Assembly (NCBI GenBank): GCA_963812945.1
Contig: CAWEXD010000008.1
Span: 1,798,001-1,862,000 of the forward strand
Direction of reading: 5' to 3'
DNA length: 64,000 nucleotides
From: DASRDR01 sp963812945 [NCBI: uncultured Candidatus Rokubacteria bacterium]
GTDB lineage: Bacteria; Methylomirabilota; Methylomirabilia; Rokubacteriales
Part shown: one piece after another, positions 7,939-17,045 of the stretch
Layout of the letters: each line of letters opens with the position of its first letter
Numbering within the stretch: position 1 is the stretch's first letter
Translations under genes and position numbers: made by a program
Notes under the pieces: model-generated
What the model was told of the DNA's origin: nothing
The model's database searches: none
Seen by the model: the letters and a program-made list of their open reading frames with translations, nothing else

Positions 7939-9093
7939 GTGATCGGGCTCGATTCCCGGGCGTGTGCTCCACCACGGCTGCGTGTCGCCCTCGACCTGAC
8001 GGTCGCGGGCCGCGCGCCGACCGGGGTGGGAGTCTACGCGCGGAACCTGCTGGCGCACCTACGGAACCCCTCCATGGAGGTCGTACCGTGGCGGTACGAC
8101 CTCGGACCCAGTGCGGCCGGCGCAGGACGGCTCCTCAGTGCGCTGCACCTGACGAGCTGGCTCCAGCTCCACGTGTCCCGGGCGGTCCGGCGAGACCAGA
8201 TCGCCGTCTACCACTCGCCGTGCAGCCTCGGACCGTTGCGCGCGCCCTGCGCCCGCGTGATGACCGTGCACGACGCCGTCGCCCTGACCATGCCCTCCCA
8301 GTACAGCGCAGCCGACCGCCTCTACTTCCGACTCTACAGCGTCGTCGCCGCCCGTCGCGCCGACGCCGTGGTCGTGCCCTCGCACGCCGCACGCGACGAG
8401 ATCGCCCGAGCCTATCGCATTTCCACGGATCGCCTGCACGTGATTCCCGAGGCTCCCGCGCCGCACTTCCGCCCGATGGCGCAGGCCGAGACCGAAGCCG
8501 TCCTCGCCCGCTACGGCATTCGCCCACCGTACATCCTCTTCGTGGGCGCGAACGTGCCGCGCAAGAACGTTCCACGGCTTCTCGACGCCTACCAGGCCGC
8601 GCGCCAGCGGGTGCGAGTCGACACCCAGCTCGTGTTGGTTGGCCCCCCCGGGTCGGCCATGCGCGCGTATCTGTCGCAGATCCGGAGCCTCCAGCTCCAC
8701 CGCCACGTACGCCACCTGGGCGTGGTGCCAGACCGCGACCTCCCGGGTCTCTACAGCGCTGCCACGTGCCTAGCCTACCCTTCCCTCGCGGAGGGCTTCG
8801 GATTGCCCATCCTGGAGGCCATGGCGTGCGGGACGCCCGTCCTGACTTCGGCGTGCTCCGCCATGGCGGAGGTGGCCAGCGAGGCGGCGCTGCTCGTCGA
8901 TCCCCGTCGGACGGATGCCATCGCCGAGGGTCTGGTCCGACTGCTCACGCAACGCCCGCTGCGCGACGAGCTCGTGGAGCGTGGCCTGGACCGGGCGCGG
9001 ACATTCACGTGGGAGCGCACAGCGCTGGCGACAGAAGCCGTCTATCGGACCGCAGCCGCCGCCACCTCATGCGAGCCACGCCCAGCGCTGTGA
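7939..9093 (+). CDS. GT4-family glycosyltransferase
   Basis: The 384-residue retaining glycosyltransferase has the two Rossmann halves of GT-B enzymes. The N-terminal domain carries ALDLTVAGRAPTGVGVYARN and HSPCSLGPL. The nucleotide-sugar domain begins at YILFVGANVPRKN and contains the EX7E-like block PSLAEGFGLPILEAMACGTP. GTG at 7939 is preferred because in-frame codons upstream overlap the divergent gene and read as noise; GAGGGAG lies 11 bases upstream. It is part of a seven-gene glycan island (6716-14609). The product sugar is unknown. Confidence 0.8.
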   Translation: MIGLDSRACAPPRLRVALDLTVAGRAPTGVGVYARNLLAHLRNPSMEVVPWRYDLGPSAAGAGRLLSALHLTSWLQLHVSRAVRRDQIAVYHSPCSLGPLRAPCARVMTVHDAVALTMPSQYSAADRLYFRLYSVVAARRADAVVVPSHAARDEIARAYRISTDRLHVIPEAPAPHFRPMAQAETEAVLARYGIRPPYILFVGANVPRKNVPRLLDAYQAARQRVRVDTQLVLVGPPGSAMRAYLSQIRSLQLHRHVRHLGVVPDRDLPGLYSAATCLAYPSLAEGFGLPILEAMACGTPVLTSACSAMAEVASEAALLVDPRRTDAIAEGLVRLLTQRPLRDELVERGLDRARTFTWERTALATEAVYRTAAAATSCEPRPAL

Positions 9094-9142
9094 CGGCGCG
9101 CCTCGGAACCGGATGCGCGCGGGGTCGCACGTGGCGCGGGGC

Positions 9143-10216
9143 TCATCCACCAGGCATCGCGCCAGATGCCACGGACTCCAGGACGTCGTGGAGCCGCGGC
9201 GTCCACCGGCGCAGCGAGTATCGTGCCACGGCCAGCTCGCGCCCCGCGTGCCCCATCCTCCGACGTCCCGTGGCGTCTCCAATCAGCTTCGTGAGCGCTT
9301 CCTCCCAGGCGGTATCGCTGGCCGCGAGCCACCCCGTCTCGCCCGGACGTACCAGATCCCGCCCGGCCCCCACCGGCGACGCCACCACCGCGGTGCCGCA
9401 GGCCATGTACTGAAGGAGCTTGTACCCGGCCTTGCCCCGAGTCCACTCGTCGTCGGGCAGCGGCATCACGCCAACGTCAAACGCCTGGAGCAGGCTCACC
9501 TCCGTGTCCCAGCGCCACGGGTGGACCCGGACTCCGGCGCCGGCCAGGCGTGGATCCGCTCCCACGAGCTCGATGCGGAGACTCGGATGTCGGGCAGCCA
9601 GGCGACGGAACACAGGCAAGAGCGGCTCGAGATAGTGGCTCGTCGAGGGGCTACCGATCCAGCCGATGACCACGCCCGCGGACCGGGCCGACCCCGGGGG
9701 CTCGTAGCGTTCAGTGTCGACGGGGCTCGCGATCACGATGGTGTGGCGCTGATGTGTCCGTGCGCGATCGGCGAGATAGTCCGTCGCGACGCTGACAACC
9801 CGCGAGACGGAGAGCATGGAGGCCCAGCGGGCGGCACGCGGCGCGAGCCAGCGGCTCCCCTCCGCTCCATCTCCGGGAGTCGTGTAGAGGGCATCATCGA
9901 AGTCGAACACGAGCGCCCTCGCGCGCCGTGCCAGCAGCCTCCGGAGCGGAGCCGGGAGGAGGAGGCGTTGCACGAACGTCACATCGTGGGCGGGCGCCAG
10001 GCGAGCCAGTCGCACCGCCTGGACCACCTGCCGGGTGCGGAGCCGTGCGGATAGGAGCGGCTCACGGCCGCCCCGGGCGACGAGCTCGCTCCCCTCGGCC
10101 GCCGGCACGATCGTCCACCGGACGCTGCGAGCGGCGAGGGCCGGGAGATGCTGGAAGATCCGGACGCGGCTCGACGCGAAGTCTCGACCCCCAGCGGGAG
10201 CCAACAAGAGCCTCAT
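9143..10216 (-). CDS. glycosyltransferase, GT4-like
   Basis: The 357-residue GT-B protein starts MRLLLAPAGGRDFASSRVRI and has VFDFDDALYTTPG in the acceptor half. The donor half is VVIGWIGSPSTSHYLEPLLP followed by ELVGADPRL and KLLQYMACGTAVVASPVGAG, the usual donor-binding region. Its ATG overlaps the stop of the upstream glycosyltransferase by four bases, so the two are co-translated. It converges on the + strand GT4 gene ending at 9093. Substrate unknown. Confidence 0.75.
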   Translation of the reverse strand: MRLLLAPAGGRDFASSRVRIFQHLPALAARSVRWTIVPAAEGSELVARGGREPLLSARLRTRQVVQAVRLARLAPAHDVTFVQRLLLPAPLRRLLARRARALVFDFDDALYTTPGDGAEGSRWLAPRAARWASMLSVSRVVSVATDYLADRARTHQRHTIVIASPVDTERYEPPGSARSAGVVIGWIGSPSTSHYLEPLLPVFRRLAARHPSLRIELVGADPRLAGAGVRVHPWRWDTEVSLLQAFDVGVMPLPDDEWTRGKAGYKLLQYMACGTAVVASPVGAGRDLVRPGETGWLAASDTAWEEALTKLIGDATGRRRMGHAGRELAVARYSLRRWTPRLHDVLESVASGAMPGG

Positions 10217-11403
10217 GGCGCGCTCGCGGCGGCCCGGTGAATCCTCTCATAGAGCTCCTGCATGGCTTGGCCGAACCGCTCTCGCGGAAACTCGCGCGCC
10301 ACCCGGCGGCGACCTGCCGCGCCCATGGTCGACCGGGCGGCCGGGTCGCCGAGGAGGCCGCGCAGGGTGGACGCGAGGGCGCCAGCATTCCCGGGGGGCA
10401 CGAGGTACCCGGTGACACCCTCCTCCACGATCTCGGGGAGCCCGCCGATGGCGGCGGCGACGACGGGCCGGCCGACAGCCATCGCCTCCAGAACCGCCCC
10501 CGGCAGGGAATCGGGCGTCGTGGGCGGATGGACGAGGATGTCGAGCGCGGAGAGCACGGCCGGCACGTCGTCTCGCCACCCCGCGAAGACGACACGGTCG
10601 CCCAGCCCGAGGTCCCCAGCCAGAGCGCGCATCCGTGTTTTCCACTCCAGCTCGCCGCCGAAGAGCGCGTCACCCACGAGCACGCAGCGCGCGTCCGGAT
10701 GCGACCCGGCGACGAGTGCCATCGCGCGCAGGAGGACGTCGTGACCCTTTCCAGGGTTGAACCGAGCGACGATCCCGATGACGGGTACACCGGGCGCGAT
10801 CCCGAGCTCCCGGCGCACACGCCGCCCGCCTTCCGGATCCATCCGGAACCGGTCCAGGTCGATTCCCGTACGGACGACGGTCGCCCGATCGGGCCGCACG
10901 CCACAGCGGAGCGCCATGGCCCGATTTGCTTCGGAAGGGAACGTCACGCCGTCACAGAACCGGTTCAGGGCCGCGACCAGGAGCCACCGGCGTGGCCAGG
11001 CGAACGCCGTGAGCGGCTCGTGGACCGTCCCCACGATCGGCACCCCCGCCATTCGTGCGGCCCGCCCCGCATAGCCGAGCGTCGCCGCCACGAACGCATG
11101 GATCAAGTCCACGTGATGCGTCTGGACCGATTCCGCCAGCCCCCGGATGACGCTCGCGCGGGTGTGGACGTACGCGGAGATCTGTGCGGCGCTCAGGCTG
11201 CGGCGCGTGATGACGGACATCCGCGACTCCACGAGCACCGGGATCGCTCGTCTGCGCAGCATGTCGACGAGTGGGCCCTCTTCGGCGACCAGGACGATCG
11301 GCCGGAACCGCGCAGCGTCGAGCGTCTCCAACAGCCCGAGGAGGGCCAGCTCGGCACCGCCGAGCTGGCTGTGAAACACCGTGTACAAGACCGTCGCGGG
11401 CAC
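10213..11403 (-). CDS. GT4-family glycosyltransferase
   Basis: The 396-residue enzyme starts at GTG and opens with VLYTVFHSQLGGAELALLGL, the Gly-rich first loop of GT4 proteins. The donor domain has GIVARFNPGKGHDVLLRAM, CVLVGDALFGGEL and the nucleotide-binding loop DSLPGAVLEAMAVGRPVVA followed by GGLPEIVEEGVTGYLVPPGN. It is the first gene of a two-gene leftward pair with the gene ending at 9143. About 115 bp separate it from the divergent gene starting at 11519, where both promoters should lie. Confidence 0.8.
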   Translation of the reverse strand: MPATVLYTVFHSQLGGAELALLGLLETLDAARFRPIVLVAEEGPLVDMLRRRAIPVLVESRMSVITRRSLSAAQISAYVHTRASVIRGLAESVQTHHVDLIHAFVAATLGYAGRAARMAGVPIVGTVHEPLTAFAWPRRWLLVAALNRFCDGVTFPSEANRAMALRCGVRPDRATVVRTGIDLDRFRMDPEGGRRVRRELGIAPGVPVIGIVARFNPGKGHDVLLRAMALVAGSHPDARCVLVGDALFGGELEWKTRMRALAGDLGLGDRVVFAGWRDDVPAVLSALDILVHPPTTPDSLPGAVLEAMAVGRPVVAAAIGGLPEIVEEGVTGYLVPPGNAGALASTLRGLLGDPAARSTMGAAGRRRVAREFPRERFGQAMQELYERIHRAAASAP

Positions 11404-11518
11404 CGATCTACCGTCGCATGCGCGAGAAGCCGCACCGCGGCCGGCGCGGCGTCCAACCGGCGACCCGGCTCATTCCCGCCTTGAACGCACCGTCATCGCC
11501 GCGGCGAATCGCGCTTTC

Positions 11519-12325
11519 ATGACTCGACCGCCCGTATTCATCGGCGTGACTACACTGCCCAGCCGCATCGGGAGACTCAGGCCGACCATCGATTCGCTCC
11601 TGGCGCAGACCCTCCGGCCGGATCGGATCTTCGTCTCGATACCCTTCAGATCGGTTCGGGAAGACCGCGGGTACGTGCTCCCCGAGTGGCTGGCCTCCCC
11701 GCCCCGGGGTGTGCAGCTCGTGCGCTGCGAGCAGGACTACGGCCCCGCGACCAAACTGCTCGGCTGCCTGCCTCACATCACGACCGACGCCTGCCTGATC
11801 GTGGTCGACGACGACATGGCGTACAAGCCGTTCGTCGTCGAGCGCCTGTCGCGCGCCCAGCTGGGCCAGCGGGACGCATCGTTCAGCTTCTTCGTCCACC
11901 GGATCGGCCGGATTCCCTGCGGGCAGGGAGCCGACGGCTTCGCCTTCTGGACACCCAACCTGGCCGGCATCGGCGCGTTCGCCGCGGTCGCGCTGGACAG
12001 CCCTCACCTCTTCGTGCACGACGACTACTGGATCTCGGTGTTTCTGCAGAGCCGCGGTGTCCGCGTCCTCAGCCTGCAGCACACGCTGACAGACGGCGAA
12101 TTCGTCTGGGAGCGCATTCACGCGGACGGCCAGCTGAGCCAGCTCGCCGGCGATCTCCGTCGGTCGAACGTGACCCGGGAGGGCACTCGATTCCTGTTCA
12201 CTCGGACCATTCTCGCACCACGATGGCGCCTGGCGTGCCTACTGGCCTACGTGGAGCTCGGCCTGCGGTCGCTCTGGCTGCGGGTCGCGTCGGGCATCCG
12301 GGGGCGGCGGCCCTCGAACCGGTAG
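11519..12325 (+). CDS. GT-A-like glycosyltransferase, family uncertain
   Basis: The 268-residue protein opens with MTRPPVFIGVTTLPSRIGRL and has the acidic metal/nucleotide motif LIVVDDDMAYKP around residues 97-108, with VHDDYWISVFLQ later as a second acidic site. This fits a GT2-like GT-A fold. I chose ATG 11519 because the 46 in-frame codons upstream read as noise and overlap the divergent gene. The next gene begins eight bases after its stop, so the rightward trio 11519-14609 looks like one operon. Confidence 0.65.
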   Translation: MTRPPVFIGVTTLPSRIGRLRPTIDSLLAQTLRPDRIFVSIPFRSVREDRGYVLPEWLASPPRGVQLVRCEQDYGPATKLLGCLPHITTDACLIVVDDDMAYKPFVVERLSRAQLGQRDASFSFFVHRIGRIPCGQGADGFAFWTPNLAGIGAFAAVALDSPHLFVHDDYWISVFLQSRGVRVLSLQHTLTDGEFVWERIHADGQLSQLAGDLRRSNVTREGTRFLFTRTILAPRWRLACLLAYVELGLRSLWLRVASGIRGRRPSNR

Positions 12326-12333
12326 CAGGACCA

Positions 12334-13437
12334 ATGCCACTGGCTTTTCCCAACCGCGTCCCCACGGCCCGAATCGTGATCGCCGACAGCACCAACCGCT
12401 ACGACGGCCGTGACGTCGCGGCGCGCCCGCTCGGGGGGACCGAGACGTCGGTGATCCAGCTCGCGGAGGCCCTCGCCAGGCGCGGGCACGACGTCACCTG
12501 CTACACCAACACCGGGCGACGTGTGGTGCACAAGGGCGTGACCTGGGCCCCGATCGGCGCCGGTGGGCCGGAGACCTGCACGCTGTTCCTCGCCGTGCAG
12601 CATCCGGAGCTGCTCGGCGTCGTCCCCCGGCCGAGCCGGCGCGCTCTCTGGCTGGTGTGGCCACCCAGCGGCCTGCGACGGCCGGCCCGAACGGCCCGCA
12701 TGTGGTGGTACCGGCCGTCACTCGTGTTCGTGAGCGAGTTCCAGGCTTGTGTCTATCCCGCCTGGCTGCCCAGACCGACACTGGCCTCGGTCATTCCCTT
12801 CGGCCTGCCTTCCGACGTCCGCGGTCGCGATCCCCTCCCCGCGTCGCCTCCACCGCGGGCGATCTTCGCCTCCAACCCGCAGCGCGACCTCCGATGGCTC
12901 ATCGGGCTATGGGGTCGCGCGATCTTGCCCCGGGTGCCCGGTGCCGAGCTCCACATCTACGGCATCCGTGACTACGCGTACCGGTACGGCGAGCCGTGGG
13001 AGGAGACGACGACCCGGCTCGGGCAGTTCGTCCCCGACGATCTGCCCGCTGCCGTGCGTGAGTCCCTCAAGCCGCATCCGCCGGCTCCGAAGGACGAGCT
13101 GTGGGCGGCCATGCGGGCGAGCCGTCTCATGCTCTACGGCGGCCACCCGGCCGAGGCCTTCTGTCTGGCCGTGGCGGAAGCGCAGGCGCTCGGGGTGCCT
13201 GCCGTGGTGAGGCCGATCGGTGCGATGCCGGAGCGGGTGCGCGACGGGGCGACCGGTTTCGTCACCGCCGACGAGGGCGCCTTCGCGCGTCACGCGGTGG
13301 CTCTCCTCACGGACGACACCCTGTGGCGCGCGCAGCATGAGGCCGCGCTCGCTCTCCAGCAGGGGTGGACCTGGGACGAGATGGCGGCGACCTTCGAGGC
13401 GAGGGTGTTCCCTCGTCGGGACGAAGATCCCTCGTGA
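12334..13437 (+). CDS. GT4-like glycosyltransferase
   Basis: The 367-residue protein begins MPLAFPNRVPTARIVIADST. It contains RPLGGTETSVIQLAEALARR, a Gly-rich donor/acceptor loop typical of GT4, then AIFASNPQRDLRWLIGLW and the C-terminal block YGGHPAEAFCLAVAEAQALG followed by VPAVVRPIGAMPERV. The start is the first ATG after the preceding stop. Its stop overlaps the GTG of the methyltransferase gene, so the two are coupled. Sugar specificity is unknown. Confidence 0.75.
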   Translation: MPLAFPNRVPTARIVIADSTNRYDGRDVAARPLGGTETSVIQLAEALARRGHDVTCYTNTGRRVVHKGVTWAPIGAGGPETCTLFLAVQHPELLGVVPRPSRRALWLVWPPSGLRRPARTARMWWYRPSLVFVSEFQACVYPAWLPRPTLASVIPFGLPSDVRGRDPLPASPPPRAIFASNPQRDLRWLIGLWGRAILPRVPGAELHIYGIRDYAYRYGEPWEETTTRLGQFVPDDLPAAVRESLKPHPPAPKDELWAAMRASRLMLYGGHPAEAFCLAVAEAQALGVPAVVRPIGAMPERVRDGATGFVTADEGAFARHAVALLTDDTLWRAQHEAALALQQGWTWDEMAATFEARVFPRRDEDPS

Positions 13438-14609
13438 CCGCCGGCGGTCCAGCCGCTGATGGCATTCGTGCGCGTCCTCGCCCGGGCTGTCCCGCATGCG
13501 GGGCCGAGGGTCGCGAGACATACACGGGGCTGAGAGACCACCTGTTCTCCGCGCCAGGCGAGTGGCGGATGGTCCGATGTCCGTCGTCCGAATGCGGCAT
13601 GCTCTGGCTGGATCCCGCGCCGCTGGCCGACGACCTCCCGCGAGCCTACGCAGGGTACGTCACGCACGCCGAGGCGCCGGGCACCCCGCACCCGCGCAGG
13701 CTCCGAGCCGCGGTGCGACGCGGCTATCTCGCGCTGAGATACGGCGCCTACGGCGATCGCGTGTCCTGGATCCAGAAGGTGCTGGGCCTGATCCTCTACG
13801 CGTGGCCGCTCCGGCGTCTCGACGCCGGAGCCGCCGTGATGTGGCTGCCCGTGGTGCGTGGAGGAAGGGTGCTCGACGTCGGTTGTAGCGGCGGCGGTCT
13901 CCTGGCAAGCCTGGCGCACGCCGGCTGGCGCGCGGAAGGCGTCGATCCGGATGGCGGCGCGGTGACGCTCGCCATGAGCCGTGGCCTGGACGTTCGCGTG
14001 GGCGTCTTGCCCGACCCCACCTACGCGGACGGAACCTTCGATGCGGTCACCATGAGCCACGCGATCGAGCACGTCCCGGATCCACGCGCGGTTCTCACCG
14101 AGGCGCGTCGCATCTTGCGCCCAGGTGGTCGACTGGCGATCGTGACGCCGAACGCACGGAGCGTCGGACACTGGTGGTTTCGCGCCTCCTGGTTCGCCCT
14201 GGAACCCCCGCGACATCTATCGATCTTCACGCTTCCGGCTCTCTGTCGCCTGCTCGAGGACAGCGGGCTCTCCGTCACGGTCGGGACCACCGTGCCGCGC
14301 GGCATCGGGGATGTCGTCCACGGGAGCCGGGCGATCGAGCAAACCGGCCACTGGGTGCTCGGCGTACGTGGCGGCTGGCGAGAGGAGGCATGCGTCTGGA
14401 TGCTGCAGTGGCTGGAGTGGGTGGCCGTCAAGCTGGCACCGGTGGGCGAGCAGTTGCTGCTCATCGCAGAACGACCGGGAACGAGAACACCGCCGGGTGA
14501 GACACGTCCGTCCGGTTTCACGGCACGAGCGCGAGAAACAGGAACGCCGCGAAGATCACGAGATGCACCGCGCCCTGCATCAGGTAGGTCCGCCCGGTAC
14601 CGAGGGTGA
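13434..14609 (+). CDS. SAM-dependent methyltransferase with N-terminal zinc ribbon
   Basis: The 391-residue class I methyltransferase probably modifies a sugar of the surface glycan. An N-terminal four-cysteine ribbon (CPACG near residue 20, then RCPSSECGMLWLDP) precedes the SAM-binding motif GGRVLDVGCSGGGLLASLA, the acidic strand AEGVDPDGGA and the post-motif VTMSHAIEHVPDPRAVL with RILRPGGRLAIVTPN. The GTG at 13434 overlaps the previous stop by four bases. The natural domain ends near LLLIAERPG at about 14485. The remaining 40 codons run 92 bp into the convergent antiporter gene and look like non-selected tail, perhaps after loss of the original stop. Confidence 0.75.
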   Translation: MTAGGPAADGIRARPRPGCPACGAEGRETYTGLRDHLFSAPGEWRMVRCPSSECGMLWLDPAPLADDLPRAYAGYVTHAEAPGTPHPRRLRAAVRRGYLALRYGAYGDRVSWIQKVLGLILYAWPLRRLDAGAAVMWLPVVRGGRVLDVGCSGGGLLASLAHAGWRAEGVDPDGGAVTLAMSRGLDVRVGVLPDPTYADGTFDAVTMSHAIEHVPDPRAVLTEARRILRPGGRLAIVTPNARSVGHWWFRASWFALEPPRHLSIFTLPALCRLLEDSGLSVTVGTTVPRGIGDVVHGSRAIEQTGHWVLGVRGGWREEACVWMLQWLEWVAVKLAPVGEQLLLIAERPGTRTPPGETRPSGFTARARETGTPRRSRDAPRPASGRSARYRG

Positions 14610-15585
14610 CCGCGCTCACCAGGAAGGTGAGCGCGAGCATCACGAGGTCTTTCGGCTCGAGCCCCAGCACGAGCGGGAAGCCGAAGGCGATCGCCGCGAG
14701 GACCACGACCGGGATGGTGAGGCCGATGCTGGCCAGCGCCGAGCCGATGGCGAGATTCATGCTCGTCTGCAGGCGGTTCGCGCGCGCCGCCCGTACCGCT
14801 GCCGAGGTCTCGGGCAGCAGCACGACCATGGCGATCGCGATCCCGATCACGGCCTTGGGCGCGTCGATGGCGTCCACCCCGCGCTCGATCGTCGGCGAGA
14901 GCATCTTGGCGAGCCCGACCACGGACACGAGCGAGAGGAGGAGCAGGCCGAAGCTCGCCCACGTCTCGAGGATTGTCGGTGGCTCGGCATGTGCCTCCGG
15001 GTCGGCCGCGTCCACCGCAGGGAGGAAATAGTCGCGGTGGCGCACGGTCTGCACGAAGACGAACACCGCCCAGAGCGCCAGTGACGCGACCGCGGCGAAC
15101 ACGAGCTGGGAGCGGCTGTAGGTGCCGCCCGGCGTCGTCCTGGTGAAGGTGGGCAGCACCAGCGTGAGCGTCGCCAGGGACATGAGCGCGGCGAGCCCGG
15201 GCCCGGAGCCCTCCACGCGGAAGGTCTGCTCCCGGTGGCGGAGCCCGCCGACCAGGACGCAGACGCCCACGACGCCGTTGCAGATGAGCATCACCGCGGC
15301 GTAGATCGTGTCACGCGGGACGGTGGCCTTGTCCTCGCCGCCGGCGAGCATGAGAGAGAGGATGAGCGAGGCCTCGATCACGGTCACCGCCACCGCGAGA
15401 ACCAGCGTGCCGAAGGGCTCGCCCACGCGGTGCGCGACCACCTCCGCGTGGTGCACGGCCGCGATCACGGCGCTGATGAGGCCCAGCGCGCACAGCGTCG
15501 CGAGGAGGGGCCCCACGCCCGCCATCACCGCGGCGACGAGCACGACGCTCGAGAGTGCCGGGACGAGCCAGCTCCAGACGGGCAT
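14518..15585 (-). CDS. chaA: ChaA-type calcium:proton antiporter
   Basis: The 355-residue inner-membrane protein has about eleven hydrophobic segments. Two inverted halves each carry the acidic ion-binding helix of the cation/Ca2+ exchanger family: GTLVLAVAVTVIEASLILSL in the first, and VVLLPETSAAVRAARANR with LQTSMNLAIGSALASIGL in the second. It would export Ca2+ (or Na+/K+) for protons. I place the start at ATG 15585 (MPVWSWLVPALSS), three codons inside a possible TTG start. It is the last gene of a leftward group Nudix-acdS-membrane protein-chaA. Confidence 0.8.
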   Translation of the reverse strand: MPVWSWLVPALSSVVLVAAVMAGVGPLLATLCALGLISAVIAAVHHAEVVAHRVGEPFGTLVLAVAVTVIEASLILSLMLAGGEDKATVPRDTIYAAVMLICNGVVGVCVLVGGLRHREQTFRVEGSGPGLAALMSLATLTLVLPTFTRTTPGGTYSRSQLVFAAVASLALWAVFVFVQTVRHRDYFLPAVDAADPEAHAEPPTILETWASFGLLLLSLVSVVGLAKMLSPTIERGVDAIDAPKAVIGIAIAMVVLLPETSAAVRAARANRLQTSMNLAIGSALASIGLTIPVVVLAAIAFGFPLVLGLEPKDLVMLALTFLVSAVTLGTGRTYLMQGAVHLVIFAAFLFLALVP

Positions 15586-15598
15586 CAGTCTCAACCGC

Positions 15599-16000
15599 CT
15601 ATCGGCTCTTGAGCATCCCCACCATCAGGAGGACCAGGAACGTGAGGAGCGGGATCACGTAAGGCGTCACCGCCAGCCCCCCGACGACGAAGCGATCCCA
15701 GCCGATCAGGAACTCGCCCCACGCCACGGCACCAGCGATCAGGAGCGCACCCAGCGCCTCCGGCCAGTCGGTCTCGATCTTCAGGCCGAGCACGTAGATC
15801 AGCGCCCCGACGACTCCCGCGATCACCGGAAACGCTCCGGCGGGTAATCCCAGGACGTAGTCCACGCCACGGCGCGCAAGCGCGGGGTTCACCACGGCGA
15901 AGTTGGCCAGCAGGATACCGAGCGCCAGCACCGTGCCAAAAATCAGGTACGTCCAGAGCTTGGCCTTCTTCCGCCCCATGAACTCGCGTTCTGGATCCAT
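15599..16000 (-). CDS. small four-helix membrane protein, unknown
   Basis: The 133-residue product has a short basic N-terminus (MDPEREFMGRKKAKLW) and four hydrophobic segments, starting with TYLIFGTVLALGILLANFAV and ending with VIPLLTFLVLLMVGML. I recognise no family. It lies nine bases downstream of the ACC deaminase stop and 13 bases before the antiporter, so it is likely co-transcribed with both. A shorter start at the internal ATG (MGRKKAKLW) is possible. Confidence 0.6.
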   Translation of the reverse strand: MDPEREFMGRKKAKLWTYLIFGTVLALGILLANFAVVNPALARRGVDYVLGLPAGAFPVIAGVVGALIYVLGLKIETDWPEALGALLIAGAVAWGEFLIGWDRFVVGGLAVTPYVIPLLTFLVLLMVGMLKSR

Positions 16001-16009
16001 GGCGCCCCT

Positions 16010-17017
16010 TCAGCGAAAGAGCGCACTGTACGCGTTCAGCGCCGGCTGACCGCCGAGATGCGCGTACAGCACCGTCGACCCCCGGTCGATCTCGCCCCTC
16101 TGTACCAGGTCGATGAGCCCCGCCATCGACTTCCCCTCGTACACCGGATCCGTGATCATGCCCTCGAGGCGCGCGGCCATCCGGATCGCCTCCAGCGTCC
16201 GGTCGTCCGGGATCCCGTAGGTGCCGGCGTGGTATCGATCGTCCAGGACGATCTCGGCGTCCGAGAGCTCACGCCCCACGCCGATGAGGTCGGCCGTCTG
16301 GCGGGCGATCCGGGACACCTGCTCGAGGGTGTCCTTGACCTTGGCCGAGGCGTCGATTCCGATGACCCGGCGCGGCCGCCGCTGCGCCGCGAAGCCCGCG
16401 ATCATCCCGGCCTGCGTGCTGCCCGTCACCGAGCACACGATGACCGTGTCGAAGAAGACACCCAGCTCGCGCTCCTGCTGCTCGACCTCCTGGGCCCAGC
16501 GTGCGAACCCGAGGCCACCGAGCCGGTGGTCCGACGCGCCGGCGGGGATTGCGTACGGCTTGCCTCCCGACGCCTCGATTTCCGCGATGGCGCGCTCCCA
16601 GCTCTCCTTGAACCCGATCCCGAACTGGGCCTGAACGAGGCGCACGTCCGCGCCGAGGATCCGGCTCAGCAGGATGTTGCCGACACGGTCGTAGACGGCG
16701 TCGGGCCAGTCCACCCAGCTCTCCTGGATCAGGACGCACCGCATCCCGACCCGGGCCGCGGTCGCGGCCACCTGGCGGGTGTGATTGGACTGGACGCCGC
16801 CGATGGACACCAGGGCGTCGCACCCCTGGGCCAGCGCCTCCGCCACCAGGTATTCGAGCTTCCGGACCTTGTTCCCCCCGTAGGCGAGGCCGCTGTTGCA
16901 GTCGTCGCGCTTCGCCCAGATCCTCGCGCCCCCGAGATGCGCGCTCAGCCGCTCCAGCAGATGCACGGGCGACGGGCCGAAGAGCAGCGGGTATCGCGGG
17001 AACGCATCCAGCTTCAT
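16010..17017 (-). CDS. acdS: 1-aminocyclopropane-1-carboxylate deaminase
   Basis: The 335-residue PLP enzyme of the tryptophan-synthase-beta fold would cleave ACC, the ethylene precursor, to 2-oxobutyrate and ammonia. Lys50 in [10 protein letters not shown] binds PLP, and [15 protein letters not shown] and [11 protein letters not shown] bind the phosphate and substrate. [12 protein letters not shown] supplies the Tyr293/Glu294 pair and LYAHLGG supplies Leu321. These match the residues that separate true ACC deaminases (Tyr294/Glu295 and Leu322 in the Pseudomonas enzyme) from D-cysteine desulfhydrases, so I favour ACC deaminase. The ATG at 17017 gives the family length; an in-frame extension to 17209 lies inside the Nudix gene and reads as noise. 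Confidence 0.85.
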   Translation of the reverse strand: MKLDAFPRYPLLFGPSPVHLLERLSAHLGGARIWAKRDDCNSGLAYGGNKVRKLEYLVAEALAQGCDALVSIGGVQSNHTRQVAATAARVGMRCVLIQESWVDWPDAVYDRVGNILLSRILGADVRLVQAQFGIGFKESWERAIAEIEASGGKPYAIPAGASDHRLGGLGFARWAQEVEQQERELGVFFDTVIVCSVTGSTQAGMIAGFAAQRRPRRVIGIDASAKVKDTLEQVSRIARQTADLIGVGRELSDAEIVLDDRYHAGTYGIPDDRTLEAIRMAARLEGMITDPVYEGKSMAGLIDLVQRGEIDRGSTVLYAHLGGQPALNAYSALFR

Positions 17018-17045
17018 GCCGACCCCATCCCTTCTGATGCTCCGG

